Below are positions 18,665 to 26,758 of a DNA stretch of 47,541 nt, piece after piece (the stretch's first letter is position 1; every line of letters begins with the position of its first letter). The DNA comes from Nioella sp. MMSF_3534. Its GTDB lineage: Bacteria; Pseudomonadota; Alphaproteobacteria; Rhodobacterales; Rhodobacteraceae. Where the stretch lies: positions 1 through 47,541 of the forward strand of contig NZ_JASHJX010000037.1 of the NCBI RefSeq assembly GCF_030732985.1, in the 5' to 3' direction. The notes beneath the pieces were generated by a model. The model searched no databases. It saw only the letters and a list, made by a program, of their open reading frames with translations, and was not told the origin of the DNA. The position numbers and the translations under genes are program-made.

Positions 18665-20473
18665 ATGGAAAAACAATCTTCATTCAAATCATGGGCCGAC
18701 TCTGCGGCCCGACTCGTGGCCATCGCGGCCGGGCGTGAACCAGCCGATCTGGTTCTGCGCAATCTCAAGCTCGTCAATGTCCAAAGCCGAGAGGTTCTGG
18801 ACGGCTGGCAGGTGGCGGTGGCTGACGGCCGTTTCGCCTATGTCGGACCGGATGCCAGCCATTGCATCGGCGCGGGCACCGAGGTGGTCGATGGTGGCGG
18901 GCGTTACCTGATTCCCGGCCTTTGCGACGGGCATATGCATATCGAATCGGGCATGCTGACGCCCGCGGAATTCGCCCGCGCGGTCATCCCCCACGGCACC
19001 ACCACAATGTTCACCGATCCCCATGAGATCGCCAATGTGATGGGGCTGGAAGGTGTGCGGCTGATGCATGACGAGGCGCTGATGCAGCCCGTCAACATCT
19101 ACACCCAGATGCCCTCCTGCGCGCCGTCCGCGCCGGGGCTGGAAACGACGGGCTATGAAATCGGGCCAGAGGATGTTGCCGAGGCGATGACATGGCCCGG
19201 CATCATCGGGCTGGGCGAGATGATGAATTTCCCCGGCGTGATCAATGGCGACCCGCAGATGCTGGCGGAAATGGCTGCCACGATGAACGCAGGAAAAACC
19301 GTGGGCGGCCACTATGCCAGCCCCGACCGTGGCCCCGCTTTCCACGCCTACGCGGCGGGCGGGCCTGCGGACGACCACGAAGGCACCCGCGAAAGCGACG
19401 CGATTGATCGGGTGCGGCAGGGAATGAGGTCGATGCTGCGGCTCGGGTCCGCCTGGTATGACGTGGAAAGCCAGATCACGGCGGTGACGGAAAAGGGCCT
19501 CGACCCGCGCAACTTCATCCTCTGTACGGATGATTGCCATTCCGGCACGCTGGTCCATGACGGGCACATGAACCGCGTCTTGCGCCACGCCATCGACTGC
19601 GGCTGCGATCCGCTGGTGGCGATCCAGATGTGCACCGTGAACACCGCCACCCATTTCGGGCTGGAACGGGAGCTTGGCTCCATCGCACCGGGCCGCCGCG
19701 CCGACATGATCCTGACAAGCGATCTGAAAACCCTGCCGATCGAAGTCGTTTACGGGCGCGGCGTGAAGCTGGCCGAAAACGGTAGCATCCTCGTCGACTG
19801 CCCGCATCTCGACTGGCCCGCCAAGGCCCGCAACACCGTGCATCTGGGCAAGGACCTGACCGCGCAGGATTTCGAGATCGAGGCCCCCAAGGGCGCCAAT
19901 TCCGCCCATGTCAAAGTGATCGGCGTCGTCGAAAACCAGGCCCCGACCGAGGCGCTGACTGCCGAATTGCCGGTCGTTGACGGGTTGGTCGAGGGCGAAG
20001 GCGATGTCTGTCAGATCGCCCTTGTCGAACGGCATCAGGCCACTGGCGGCGTGGTCAATGCCTTCGTGTCCGGCTTTGGCTACAAAGGCCCCATGGCCAT
20101 GGCCTCGACCGTGGCCCATGACAGCCACCACATCATCGTGGTGGGTACCGACCGCGAGAACATGGCCAAGGCCGCGATGCGGCTGGCCGAGGTTGGCGGC
20201 GGTGTCACCGTCTTCAAGGACGGGGAAGAAATCGCCCTGGTTGAACTGCCCATTGCCGGGCTGATGAGCGACGATCTCGCCTCTCGCGTGGCCGACAAGG
20301 CGCAGGGCATCGTTGCGGCCATGGCCGAGTGCGGATGTACGCTCAACAACGCCTATATGCAGCATTCTCTTCTGGCGCTTGTGGTCATTCCCAGCCTCAG
20401 AATCTCCGATCTCGGGTTGGTGGACGTGACCACGTTCGAACTGACCTCTCTTTTCGTGGAGGGCGACCAATGA
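18665..20473 (+). CDS. ade: Adenine deaminase
   Basis: Hydrolyses adenine to hypoxanthine and ammonia in purine salvage. 602 residues from the ATG at 18665; a GTG at 18650 in the same frame is also possible, and GGAG is too close (1 base) to the ATG to decide. The amidohydrolase-type metal site starts with GLCDGHMHIESGML. Further hallmarks are the HGTTTMFTDPHEIANVMG segment, the TDDCHSGTLVHDGHM stretch and a C-terminal domain with AMASTVAHDSHH. The length is normal for the Ade family. Its TGA overlaps the ATG of amn, and the two enzymes act in sequence (AMP to adenine to hypoxanthine). Confidence 0.95.
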   Translation: MEKQSSFKSWADSAARLVAIAAGREPADLVLRNLKLVNVQSREVLDGWQVAVADGRFAYVGPDASHCIGAGTEVVDGGGRYLIPGLCDGHMHIESGMLTPAEFARAVIPHGTTTMFTDPHEIANVMGLEGVRLMHDEALMQPVNIYTQMPSCAPSAPGLETTGYEIGPEDVAEAMTWPGIIGLGEMMNFPGVINGDPQMLAEMAATMNAGKTVGGHYASPDRGPAFHAYAAGGPADDHEGTRESDAIDRVRQGMRSMLRLGSAWYDVESQITAVTEKGLDPRNFILCTDDCHSGTLVHDGHMNRVLRHAIDCGCDPLVAIQMCTVNTATHFGLERELGSIAPGRRADMILTSDLKTLPIEVVYGRGVKLAENGSILVDCPHLDWPAKARNTVHLGKDLTAQDFEIEAPKGANSAHVKVIGVVENQAPTEALTAELPVVDGLVEGEGDVCQIALVERHQATGGVVNAFVSGFGYKGPMAMASTVAHDSHHIIVVGTDRENMAKAAMRLAEVGGGVTVFKDGEEIALVELPIAGLMSDDLASRVADKAQGIVAAMAECGCTLNNAYMQHSLLALVVIPSLRISDLGLVDVTTFELTSLFVEGDQ

Positions 20474-21954
20474 CCCCCGTTTCCCAACAGCTTCCCCTTG
20501 AAACCCCGCAAGAGGCCGAACCGCGCTATTTCTCCGATCCGGGCGAGGCGGTGGACTATCTGCAAAAGCTCTATGCGGATGCGACAAGCTTCCTTCAGGC
20601 CCGGTTTTCCGAAGTGGTCGAGTCCGGCATGCCCGACCGCCGCTACCGCGCCTTCTATCCCGAGATCAGGATCACAACGACCAGCTATGGCCATGTCGAC
20701 AGCCGCCTGTCCTTTGGGCACGTCGCTGAACCCGGCACCTATGCCACCACGGTCACGCGGCCCGACCTGTTCCAGCACTACCTGACCCAGCAGATCAAAC
20801 TGCTGATCGACAATCACGGCGTTCCGGTCTGCATCTGCGCCTCTCAAACGCCGATCCCGGTGCATTTCGCGGTGCTGAACGACGCCGATATCCAGATCCC
20901 CCATGACGGGGCCATGTCTTTCCCGCTGCGCGATGTGTTCGACGTGCCCGATCTGGGCACCACCAATGACGACATCGTCAACGGCTACGGCTTCAAGAAC
21001 GAGGACGGCTCTGGCGCGCTGGCGCCCTTTACCGCGCAGCGGGTGGATTACTCTCTGGCGCGACTGTCGCATTACACCGCCACAGGGCCGGAGCATTTTC
21101 AGAACCACGTTCTGTTCACCAACTACCAGTTCTATGTCGAGGAATTCGTGGCCTATGGCCGCCAGATGCTGGCGGATGCAGACAGCGGCTACACCGCGCT
21201 TGTGGGTCCGGGAAATGACGTGATCACCTCGCCCGACCAGCAGCTGAACACACCCGCGAAGCTGCCGCAGATGCCGACCTATCACCTGAAACGCAAGGGC
21301 GGCGGTGGCATCACGCTGGTCAATATCGGGGTGGGGCCATCAAACGCCAAGACCGCGACCGACCATATCGCCGTTCTGCGCCCGCATGTCTGGCTGATGG
21401 TGGGGCACTGTGCGGGTCTGCGGAACTCCCAAAGCCTTGGGGATTTCGTGCTCGCCCATGCCTATCTGCGCGAAGATCACGTGTTGGACGATGACCTGCC
21501 GGTCTGGGTGCCGATCCCGGCACTGGCCGAGGTTCAGATCGCGCTGGAAGGCGCGGTGGCGGATGTGGCCGAAGTGTCGGGGTTCGAGCTGAAGAAGATC
21601 ATGCGCACCGGCACCGTCGCCACCATCGACAACCGCAATTGGGAACTGCGCGACCAGTCCGGCCCGGTGCAGCGCCTCAGCCAGTCCCGCGCCATCGCGC
21701 TCGATATGGAAAGCGCCACAATTGCCGCCAACGGCTTCCGCTTCCGGGTGCCCTATGGAACGCTTCTGTGTGTCTCGGATAAGCCCCTGCATGGAGAGTT
21801 GAAGCTGCCCGGCATGGCCAGCGCCTTCTACAAAACGCAGGTCTCGCGGCATCTTCTGATCGGAATCCGGGCCATGGAAACCCTGCGGGAAATGCCGCTG
21901 GAACGGCTCCACAGCCGGAAATTGCGCAGTTTCGAGGAGACGGCCTTCCTGTGA
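20470..21954 (+). CDS. amn: AMP nucleosidase
   Basis: Splits AMP into adenine and ribose 5-phosphate. 494 residues from the ATG at 20470 (ATGA overlap with ade); longer frames lie inside ade. An N-terminal regulatory domain (about 30-190, including RITTTSYGHVDSRLSFGH) is followed by a phosphorylase-like catalytic domain with VGPSNAKTATDHIAVLRP, MVGHCAGLRNSQ and the late ALDMESATIAANGF acidic motif that holds the ribose. The size matches E. coli Amn (484). Co-transcription with ade drains AMP toward hypoxanthine and so sets adenylate levels; regulation is not visible in the sequence. Confidence 0.96.
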   Translation: MTPVSQQLPLETPQEAEPRYFSDPGEAVDYLQKLYADATSFLQARFSEVVESGMPDRRYRAFYPEIRITTTSYGHVDSRLSFGHVAEPGTYATTVTRPDLFQHYLTQQIKLLIDNHGVPVCICASQTPIPVHFAVLNDADIQIPHDGAMSFPLRDVFDVPDLGTTNDDIVNGYGFKNEDGSGALAPFTAQRVDYSLARLSHYTATGPEHFQNHVLFTNYQFYVEEFVAYGRQMLADADSGYTALVGPGNDVITSPDQQLNTPAKLPQMPTYHLKRKGGGGITLVNIGVGPSNAKTATDHIAVLRPHVWLMVGHCAGLRNSQSLGDFVLAHAYLREDHVLDDDLPVWVPIPALAEVQIALEGAVADVAEVSGFELKKIMRTGTVATIDNRNWELRDQSGPVQRLSQSRAIALDMESATIAANGFRFRVPYGTLLCVSDKPLHGELKLPGMASAFYKTQVSRHLLIGIRAMETLREMPLERLHSRKLRSFEETAFL

Positions 21955-21996
21955 CGCCGGGGAATTTGCCCCAAAATGCTTGTTTTTTGAGGAAAT

Positions 21997-22026
21997 GGCA
22001 CACTAGTCATTGTGTGCCCCTACAAT
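21997..22026 (+). promoter_or_regulatory. Candidate HU promoter with overlapping palindrome
   Basis: A perfect inverted repeat GGCACAC-N8-GTGTGCC spans 21997-22018, two bases before a TACAAT hexamer (22021-22026) that resembles a -10 box. The palindrome occupies the place of the -35 box, for which there is no good match. The arrangement is typical of a regulated promoter, but no factor can be named. Confidence 0.4.
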
Positions 22027-22085
22027 ATTCGGGTAGCTTTCCCGCAACGAGCCCCATGGGTTCGGGCAGTTAAGGAGAACAGAAC

Positions 22086-22376
22086 ATGGCACAAAAGCCC
22101 ATGACCAAGACCCAGCTTGTTGCAGCCCTTGCCGAAGAGATGGGCAGCGACAAGAAAGCTGCTTCCGCAGCACTCGACGCGGTGACCGCCGTCGTGTCCA
22201 AAGAAGTCGCCGCTGGCGGCGCCGTGACCCTTCCCGGTATCGGCAAAGTGTATTGCCGCGAACGCCCCGAGCGTATGGTGCGCAACCCTGCCACGGGTGA
22301 GCAGATCAAGAAAGAGGCCGACAAGGTGGTCAAGGTGACCATCGCGAAGGCTCTGAAGGACAGCGTCAACGGCTAA
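22086..22376 (+). CDS. hup: Nucleoid protein HU
   Basis: 96 residues; histone-like DNA-binding dimer that bends and compacts DNA. The N-terminal helices (MTKTQLVAALAEEMGSDKKA) and the beta-arm region with GIGKVYCRERPERMVRNPAT are present; HU usually has the motif R-N-P-x-T-G, seen here as RNPATGEQI. A good ribosome site (AAGGAG) lies about 6 bases upstream. It is a single-gene unit: 131 bases after amn, with its own promoter region and a strong terminator. The Cys in the arm (VYCRER) is unusual for E. coli HU. Confidence 0.95.
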   Translation: MAQKPMTKTQLVAALAEEMGSDKKAASAALDAVTAVVSKEVAAGGAVTLPGIGKVYCRERPERMVRNPATGEQIKKEADKVVKVTIAKALKDSVNG

Positions 22377-22400
22377 TCGCCGGACCGTTCCAACAGAATT

Positions 22401-22427
22401 GGGCCGCCTGTTCGGGCGGCCCTTTTT
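22401..22427 (+). terminator. Intrinsic terminator of HU gene
   Basis: Perfect 8-bp stem GGGCCGCC / GGCGGCCC (22401-22408 with 22415-22422), a 6-base loop, then TTTTT. It lies 24 bases after the HU stop codon and just before the end of the convergent GST gene. Confidence 0.9.
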
Positions 22428-22431
22428 CGTT

Positions 22432-23046
22432 TCAGGCGGTCGCCTCCATCAGTTCCGCGTCATAGGCCAATGCCGCCTGCATGGCCGGGCGATTGGCGCA
22501 GCGCGCAACCCAACCCTGAATGTCCGGATTGTCGGGCATCAGTTGCGGCAGGGTGCTGAACGTGGACGCGATGATCAGGTCGGCAATCGTGAAATCATCG
22601 CCCATCAGATAGCTGTTTCCCTTCAGCGCGTCAGCCAGCAGTTGCGTGGCCTCGGGCATATCGCGGAACGTGGTGGTCAGCACCGGGTGCTCCAGCTCGC
22701 ACAGGGTCAGCACGATCACCGGTTCCAGAACGCCGCTATACCATGACAGCCAGCTCAGGAACGGGCCGCGATCCGCTGCGCCGACGGGGCGGGCCAGCCC
22801 GGCCTCTGGGGCCAGCTCTGACAGGTACAGCGCGATGGCCACCGATTCCCGGATCACCGCGCCGTCATGCACCAGCAGCGGCACCTTGCCTTCTGGGTGC
22901 GGGTTCTTCGGGTCACGCCCGCCGCTGCCATCCGCGCGGGAAACGGTCACCGGTTCAATCTGAACCCGGTCCTGAAGACCAAGGTCATGGATCAGCGCAA
23001 CGATCCGCGTCGAGCGGCTGAAAGGGGCGTGGTAGAGCGTCAGCAA
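22432..23046 (-). CDS. Glutathione S-transferase family protein
   Basis: 204 residues. Thioredoxin-like N-domain with the active-site turn APFSRSTRIVALI (Ser in place of Cys), then EGKVPLLVHDG with the cis-Pro and RESVAIALYLSE as the glutathione-contact motif. The helical C-domain contains YLMGDDFTIADLIIASTF. It is divergent, 78 bases apart, from a WYL-type regulator; GST genes paired with YafY-type regulators are common, so this gene is a likely target of that regulator (inference). Substrate is unknown. Confidence 0.9.
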   Translation of the reverse strand: MLTLYHAPFSRSTRIVALIHDLGLQDRVQIEPVTVSRADGSGGRDPKNPHPEGKVPLLVHDGAVIRESVAIALYLSELAPEAGLARPVGAADRGPFLSWLSWYSGVLEPVIVLTLCELEHPVLTTTFRDMPEATQLLADALKGNSYLMGDDFTIADLIIASTFSTLPQLMPDNPDIQGWVARCANRPAMQAALAYDAELMEATA

Positions 23047-23098
23047 GGAAGAGATCCTTTGTCTTGAGTTGTTGAATGTCCCGTATATGCTCCCCCCA

Positions 23099-23119
23099 TC
23101 CTGTCAGTTTCCGTCAGGA
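23099..23119 (+). promoter_or_regulatory. Candidate autoregulatory operator of the WYL regulator
   Basis: TCCTG and CAGGA arms frame a TGTCAG / CGTCAG direct repeat with starts exactly 10 bp apart (23102 and 23112). The site covers the ribosome-binding sequence (CAGGAG) of the regulator and lies between the two divergent genes, so one protein bound here could affect both. Confidence 0.35.
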
Positions 23120-23124
23120 GCGTC

Positions 23125-23811
23125 ATGCCCCGCACCGACCGCCTGTTTCGTCTGCTGCACCTGTTGCGCAGCCTGCCCCCGCCCGTCACTGCCGCGCGGC
23201 TGGCCGAGGAAACCGGCGTGTCCGAACGCACGCTCTACCGCGATATCGACAGCCTGCGCGCGGCAGGCGCGCTGATCGACGGCGAGGCCGGCTATGGCTA
23301 TCGCCTCACCGAAGACCCCGCCGTGCCGCCGCAGATGTTCGACCGGCACGAGGTCGAGGCGCTGGTTCTGGGCCTGTCCGAGGTGCGCGCGACGGGTGAC
23401 ACCGCCCTGGCGGACGCCGCCGACCGGGCGCTTGCCAAGATCACCGCCCGCCTGCCGGAGCGCGTGGCGCAGCAAGCAGCCCACGCGGTCAGCATGGTCT
23501 ATCGTTTTCGCCCCTCCACCCGCGCGTCGGAATTTCTGGAACCGCTGCGTCAGGCGTCGTGGGCCGAGCGTGCGGTTGACATCACCTATGTCGATCGGCT
23601 TGGGAAACGAACGCACCGCCGTATCTGGCCCCTTTCCATCATCTTCCTCGAACAGCGCCAGTTCGTCCTTGCATGGTGTTGCCTGCGTCAGGGCTTTCGC
23701 AAGTTCGACCCCGAACAGATCGAAAGCCTGACAGACACAGACGACTCTTTCCGCCCGCACCGGGTGCGCCTGCTGCGTGACTATGTCGACCAGCTGCGGA
23801 ATGGGGGCTGA
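23125..23811 (+). CDS. YafY-type HTH/WYL-domain transcriptional regulator
   Basis: 228 residues. The N-terminal HTH_11 winged helix (MPRTDRLFRLLHLLRSL, then AARLAEETGVSERTLYRDID) is followed by a WYL domain (about 140-215) with RRIWPLSIIFLEQRQFVLAWC, where the WYL triad appears as I-W-P-L / F-V-L-A-W, then LRQGFRKFDPEQIESL. WYL domains bind small ligands or nucleic acids. It is divergent from a GST gene and probably controls it and itself. The start at 23125 has AGGAG 4-5 bases upstream. Confidence 0.9.
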   Translation: MPRTDRLFRLLHLLRSLPPPVTAARLAEETGVSERTLYRDIDSLRAAGALIDGEAGYGYRLTEDPAVPPQMFDRHEVEALVLGLSEVRATGDTALADAADRALAKITARLPERVAQQAAHAVSMVYRFRPSTRASEFLEPLRQASWAERAVDITYVDRLGKRTHRRIWPLSIIFLEQRQFVLAWCCLRQGFRKFDPEQIESLTDTDDSFRPHRVRLLRDYVDQLRNGG

Positions 23812-23866
23812 CCTTTCCCGCGCCGCGGGATAAGGCAGTTAACAGGGCAAGAAACGGAGACACGGC

Positions 23867-24745
23867 ATGGATCTGCGCGCAATCGGCATGGGGCTGGCTT
23901 TCGCCCTGATCTGGTCTTCGGCCTTCTCCTCGGCGCGTATCATCGTGGCCGCCGCCCCGCCACTGACGGCGCTGGCGATCCGCTTTGCCATCTCCGGTGC
24001 AATCGGCGTGCTGATCGCCCGCGCGTTGGGTCAGAACTGGCAACTCAATCGCGCCCAGTGGCGCTCGGTCATCATCTTCGGCATCTGCCAGAACGCGCTC
24101 TATCTTGGCCTCAATTTCGTGGCGATGCAGTGGATCGAGGCCTCGCTGGCCGCCATCATCGCCTCGTCCATGCCGCTGATCGTGGCCGCTGCCAACTGGG
24201 CCATCTTCCGCGAAAAACTGCCTGTCATGGGTGTGCTTGGCCTCATGGCGGGCTTCGGTGGCGTCGCGCTGATCATGGCACAGCGGCTGACCGGTGGGGT
24301 CGATCCGCTTGGAGTTGCGCTCTGCATCGTCGGTGCCATCGCACTGGCCGTCGCCACGCTGACCGTGACCGGCGCATCCTCTGGCAAGAGCAGCGGGGCC
24401 AGCGTGCTGATGATCGTGGGCCTGCAGATGCTGGTGGGCGGCGCGGCGCTGGTGCCCTTTGCACTGGCGATGGAAAGCTGGGTGGTGGACTGGTCCTGGC
24501 AGCTGATCGTTGCCTTCATCTACACCTGTTTCGCCCCCGGCCTGCTGGCCACCTGGATCTGGTTCCTGCTGGTGCAACGCATCGGGGCCACGCGCGGCGC
24601 GACCTTCCATTTCCTCAACCCGTTCTTCGGGGTGGCCATCGCGGCAGTAGTCCTGGGCGAGCGCCTGGGTTGGGCCGATATCCTCGGCGTCACGATCATC
24701 GCGGCGGGCATTCTGGCAGTGCAACTGGCCCGCGCCGCCCGCTGA
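23867..24745 (+). CDS. EamA/DMT-family transporter
   Basis: 292 residues, inner membrane. Two EamA repeats of about five helices each give ten predicted helices. The first repeat opens with GMGLAFALIWSSAFSSARI and closes with MGVLGLMAGFGGVALIMAQ; the second ends with GVTIIAAGILAVQLARAAR. Members export metabolites such as amino acids or nucleosides, but the substrate cannot be read from sequence. The GGAG ribosome site lies about 8 bases before the ATG. It is downstream of the WYL regulator with a 55-base gap and may be its partner or an independent gene. Confidence 0.9.
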   Translation: MDLRAIGMGLAFALIWSSAFSSARIIVAAAPPLTALAIRFAISGAIGVLIARALGQNWQLNRAQWRSVIIFGICQNALYLGLNFVAMQWIEASLAAIIASSMPLIVAAANWAIFREKLPVMGVLGLMAGFGGVALIMAQRLTGGVDPLGVALCIVGAIALAVATLTVTGASSGKSSGASVLMIVGLQMLVGGAALVPFALAMESWVVDWSWQLIVAFIYTCFAPGLLATWIWFLLVQRIGATRGATFHFLNPFFGVAIAAVVLGERLGWADILGVTIIAAGILAVQLARAAR

Positions 24746-24813
24746 CGTCACTGTGATGCCCGCTCACGCAGGCGTCAGATGACATTACAGCGCGTCCGCG
24801 CCAGAACAGGCGC

Positions 24814-25533
24814 ATGTTGGAACTTGTCTTTGCCTATGGCGCGGGTCTTCTGACCCTGATCAACCCTTGCGTTCTGCCGGTGCTGCCCATTGTGCTGGCG
24901 GGCTCGTTGCAGGCCAGCCGGTTCGGCCCGCTGGCGCTGGCGGGGGGGATGAGCCTGTCTTTCGTGGCGCTCGGCCTGACTGTCGCATTGGCCGGAAGAG
25001 CCGTTGGCATTGATGAACAAGCCATAGGGCAGGCGGGCGCGGTTCTGATGATCGCCTTTGGCCTCGTCCTGCTGATCCCGCGCTTTTCCGCCGCCTTCGC
25101 CACCGCAACGGCGGGCGTGTCATCGGGTGCGGACAGCCAGATGTCCAGTTTGAATGGCCGCGACGGCTGGCAGGGGCAAGCGATTGGCGGTGCGCTGCTT
25201 GGCGCTGTCTGGTCGCCTTGTGTCGGCCCTACCCTTGGTGGCGCCATCGCGCTGGCCAGTGCTGGTGAACAAATTGGCCGCGCTGCAGCGATCATGGTGT
25301 TCTTTGCCCTTGGCGTGTCCACCATCATCCTCGCCCTCGGCTATGGCGCGCGGTCCTTCTTCCAGCGCCGCCGGGCGCTGATGCAGGCCATCGCCGAACG
25401 ATCCCACCCGCTGCTTGGCGGCATCTTCATCCTCGTCGGCACCGCGATCCTGCTGCGCTGGCACCACGCAATCGAAATCTGGCTGCTCGATGTCCTGCCC
25501 TATTGGCTGCAGGATCTCTCGGTGGCCCTGTAA
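24814..25533 (+). CDS. CcdA-family thiol:disulfide transporter
   Basis: 239 residues, six predicted membrane helices. The two conserved Cys sit in pseudo-symmetric motifs: INPCVLPVLP (Cys19) and WSPCVGPTLG (Cys136). CcdA proteins pass electrons from cytoplasmic thioredoxin to periplasmic thioredoxin-like partners for cytochrome c maturation or protein repair. Only 12 bases separate it from the exported thioredoxin gene, the expected partner. The assignment to the CcdA family is firm; whether it serves cytochrome c maturation or another pathway is open. Confidence 0.93.
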   Translation: MLELVFAYGAGLLTLINPCVLPVLPIVLAGSLQASRFGPLALAGGMSLSFVALGLTVALAGRAVGIDEQAIGQAGAVLMIAFGLVLLIPRFSAAFATATAGVSSGADSQMSSLNGRDGWQGQAIGGALLGAVWSPCVGPTLGGAIALASAGEQIGRAAAIMVFFALGVSTIILALGYGARSFFQRRRALMQAIAERSHPLLGGIFILVGTAILLRWHHAIEIWLLDVLPYWLQDLSVAL

Positions 25534-25545
25534 GGGAGAAACCTG

Positions 25546-25944
25546 ATGAACCGACGCGAGCTATTGATCATGTCCGGGGCTACGCTGTTATTGGCGGGCC
25601 GTGCCGGGGCCAGCAATATCGACTATACGCCCGGCCTTGTGCAGCAGCGCCTTGCCGCCGGCGAAACGCTGTTCGTCGATTTCTTCGCCCCATGGTGCGG
25701 GACCTGCCGCACCCAGGAACGCCATGTCGAGGCGATCCGCGCCGAGAACCCCGCCTATGACGCGGCAATGAGCTTCATTCGCGTGGATTGGGATACCTAT
25801 GGGCGAGGCGAACTGGCCCAAAGCCTCGATATCCCGCGCCGGTCGACCCTGGTCGTGCTACGCGGCGACGCCGAACTGGGCCGCATCGTCGCCGGAACCA
25901 GCCGCTCGGCGATTCAGTCGCTGATGGATCTGGGGCTAAGCTGA
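25546..25944 (+). CDS. Exported thioredoxin-family protein
   Basis: 132 residues. The N-terminus MNRRELLIMSGATLLLAGRAGA has an Arg pair and a hydrophobic core, resembling a Tat signal. The mature domain is a thioredoxin fold with active site FFAPWCGTCRTQ (Cys51, Cys54) and a later IPRRSTLVVL segment. That segment has Ser where the cis-Pro is expected (RRST instead of xxPT), which may change redox behaviour. It is directly downstream of ccdA, so CcdA probably reduces it in the periplasm. Partner proteins are unknown. Confidence 0.9.
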   Translation: MNRRELLIMSGATLLLAGRAGASNIDYTPGLVQQRLAAGETLFVDFFAPWCGTCRTQERHVEAIRAENPAYDAAMSFIRVDWDTYGRGELAQSLDIPRRSTLVVLRGDAELGRIVAGTSRSAIQSLMDLGLS

Positions 25945-25950
25945 TCCGTC

Positions 25951-26658
25951 TCAGACGTCAGAGGGGTCGTTGGTCGATGTCACGGCGACATTGTCCACGG
26001 CCCAGCTTTCGTCATAGACACCCTGATTCAGGGTAGACCCGAAGCCGACACTCATCGACGGGCCGGGGTCGGTCACTTCCACCCGGACGGTAAAGCTCTG
26101 GTCGGACCAACTGGAACTATAGCCGATATGCCCACGGTCGCCGGACGGCTCTACCGTGACGTTGTAATTGCCATCCGAGGTTGTCCAGCTGCCCGTCACC
26201 CCGTCCGACTGCCAATTGAAATTGTGGGAACTGATCGGGTTGCCGTCCACGAACATGATGAATTCTTCATTGTCCCAGCTGTCGATGGCATGCAGGTCAA
26301 ACTCGATCACCGCAGCATCATAGCCCGACATCAGGTCATAGGTCCGGGTCACGATCTCGGCCCCGCCGCTGCCGCCATAGGGGCCCAGAAGCCCGCCATA
26401 GGCCGCGTCCGAGCCATCGGTCACGCCGCCGAACCAGAACCCTGCACCGTTCTCGAAATCGTCGAAATAGCTCTGCCGCGCAAAGCTGGAATTCACGATC
26501 TGCCCACGCAGGGTCGCGTCGATGTCACCAGCCAGGTTCTCGATGCCCGTGGACGTGGAGTTCAGCACCGCAATGCCGACGCCCACGACGCCCGCGCTCA
26601 GCACCACGTAATCCGTGGTCACCGCACCCGATTCCGATCTGAAAAACTCCTTCAGCAT
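25951..26658 (-). CDS. Flp-prepilin-like leader fused to a predicted beta-sandwich domain
   Basis: 235 residues, ATG at 26658 with GGAGAG 7 bases upstream. The N-terminus MLKEFFRSESG-AVTTDYVVLSAGVVGVGIAVL fits a Flp-type class IVb prepilin: a short basic leader, Gly11 at the cleavage site, acidic residue Asp16 and Tyr17 at positions +5/+6, then a hydrophobic helix. Normal Flp pilins end soon after (50-70 residues). Here about 170 residues follow that are rich in Gly, Ser, Asp and aromatics (SYFDDFENGAGFW, GGLLGPYGGSGG, ESWAVDNVAV), resembling jelly-roll or laminin-G-like modules. No tad/cpa or prepilin peptidase gene is in the window. Function unknown; surface adhesion is a guess. Confidence 0.75.
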   Translation of the reverse strand: MLKEFFRSESGAVTTDYVVLSAGVVGVGIAVLNSTSTGIENLAGDIDATLRGQIVNSSFARQSYFDDFENGAGFWFGGVTDGSDAAYGGLLGPYGGSGGAEIVTRTYDLMSGYDAAVIEFDLHAIDSWDNEEFIMFVDGNPISSHNFNWQSDGVTGSWTTSDGNYNVTVEPSGDRGHIGYSSSWSDQSFTVRVEVTDPGPSMSVGFGSTLNQGVYDESWAVDNVAVTSTNDPSDV

Positions 26659-26722
26659 ACGCTGAACTCTCCGCTGGCAGTCACGTGAACCCCACGGCTA
26701 CCAACGGAGAATGGAGAAATTA

Positions 26723-26758
26723 GGGGCAAATTTAGCCGATCTGCCCCCGGTTTGCCCC
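26723..26758 (-). terminator. Hairpin spanning the aroC stop codon
   Basis: A perfect 8-bp inverted repeat GGGGCAAA / TTTGCCCC (26723-26730 and 26751-26758) encloses the last codons and the TAA of aroC. On the aroC strand it is followed by TAATTTCTCC, not a clear T run, so it may be a stability element rather than a full terminator. Confidence 0.4.

Noticed and set aside
18689-20587. Minus-strand frame of 632 codons opposite ade
   Set aside because: His/Gly/Asp-rich translation with no family, antisense to a well-supported enzyme.
21959-21972. GGGG-AATTTG-CCCC hairpin after amn as a terminator
   Set aside because: Only 4 bp of stem and the T run begins ten bases later, so it is too weak to call.
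21996-22015. Sigma-54-like TGGCAC upstream of HU
   Set aside because: The required GC-containing second element (TTGC) is not at the correct spacing; the TGGCAC is part of the palindrome.
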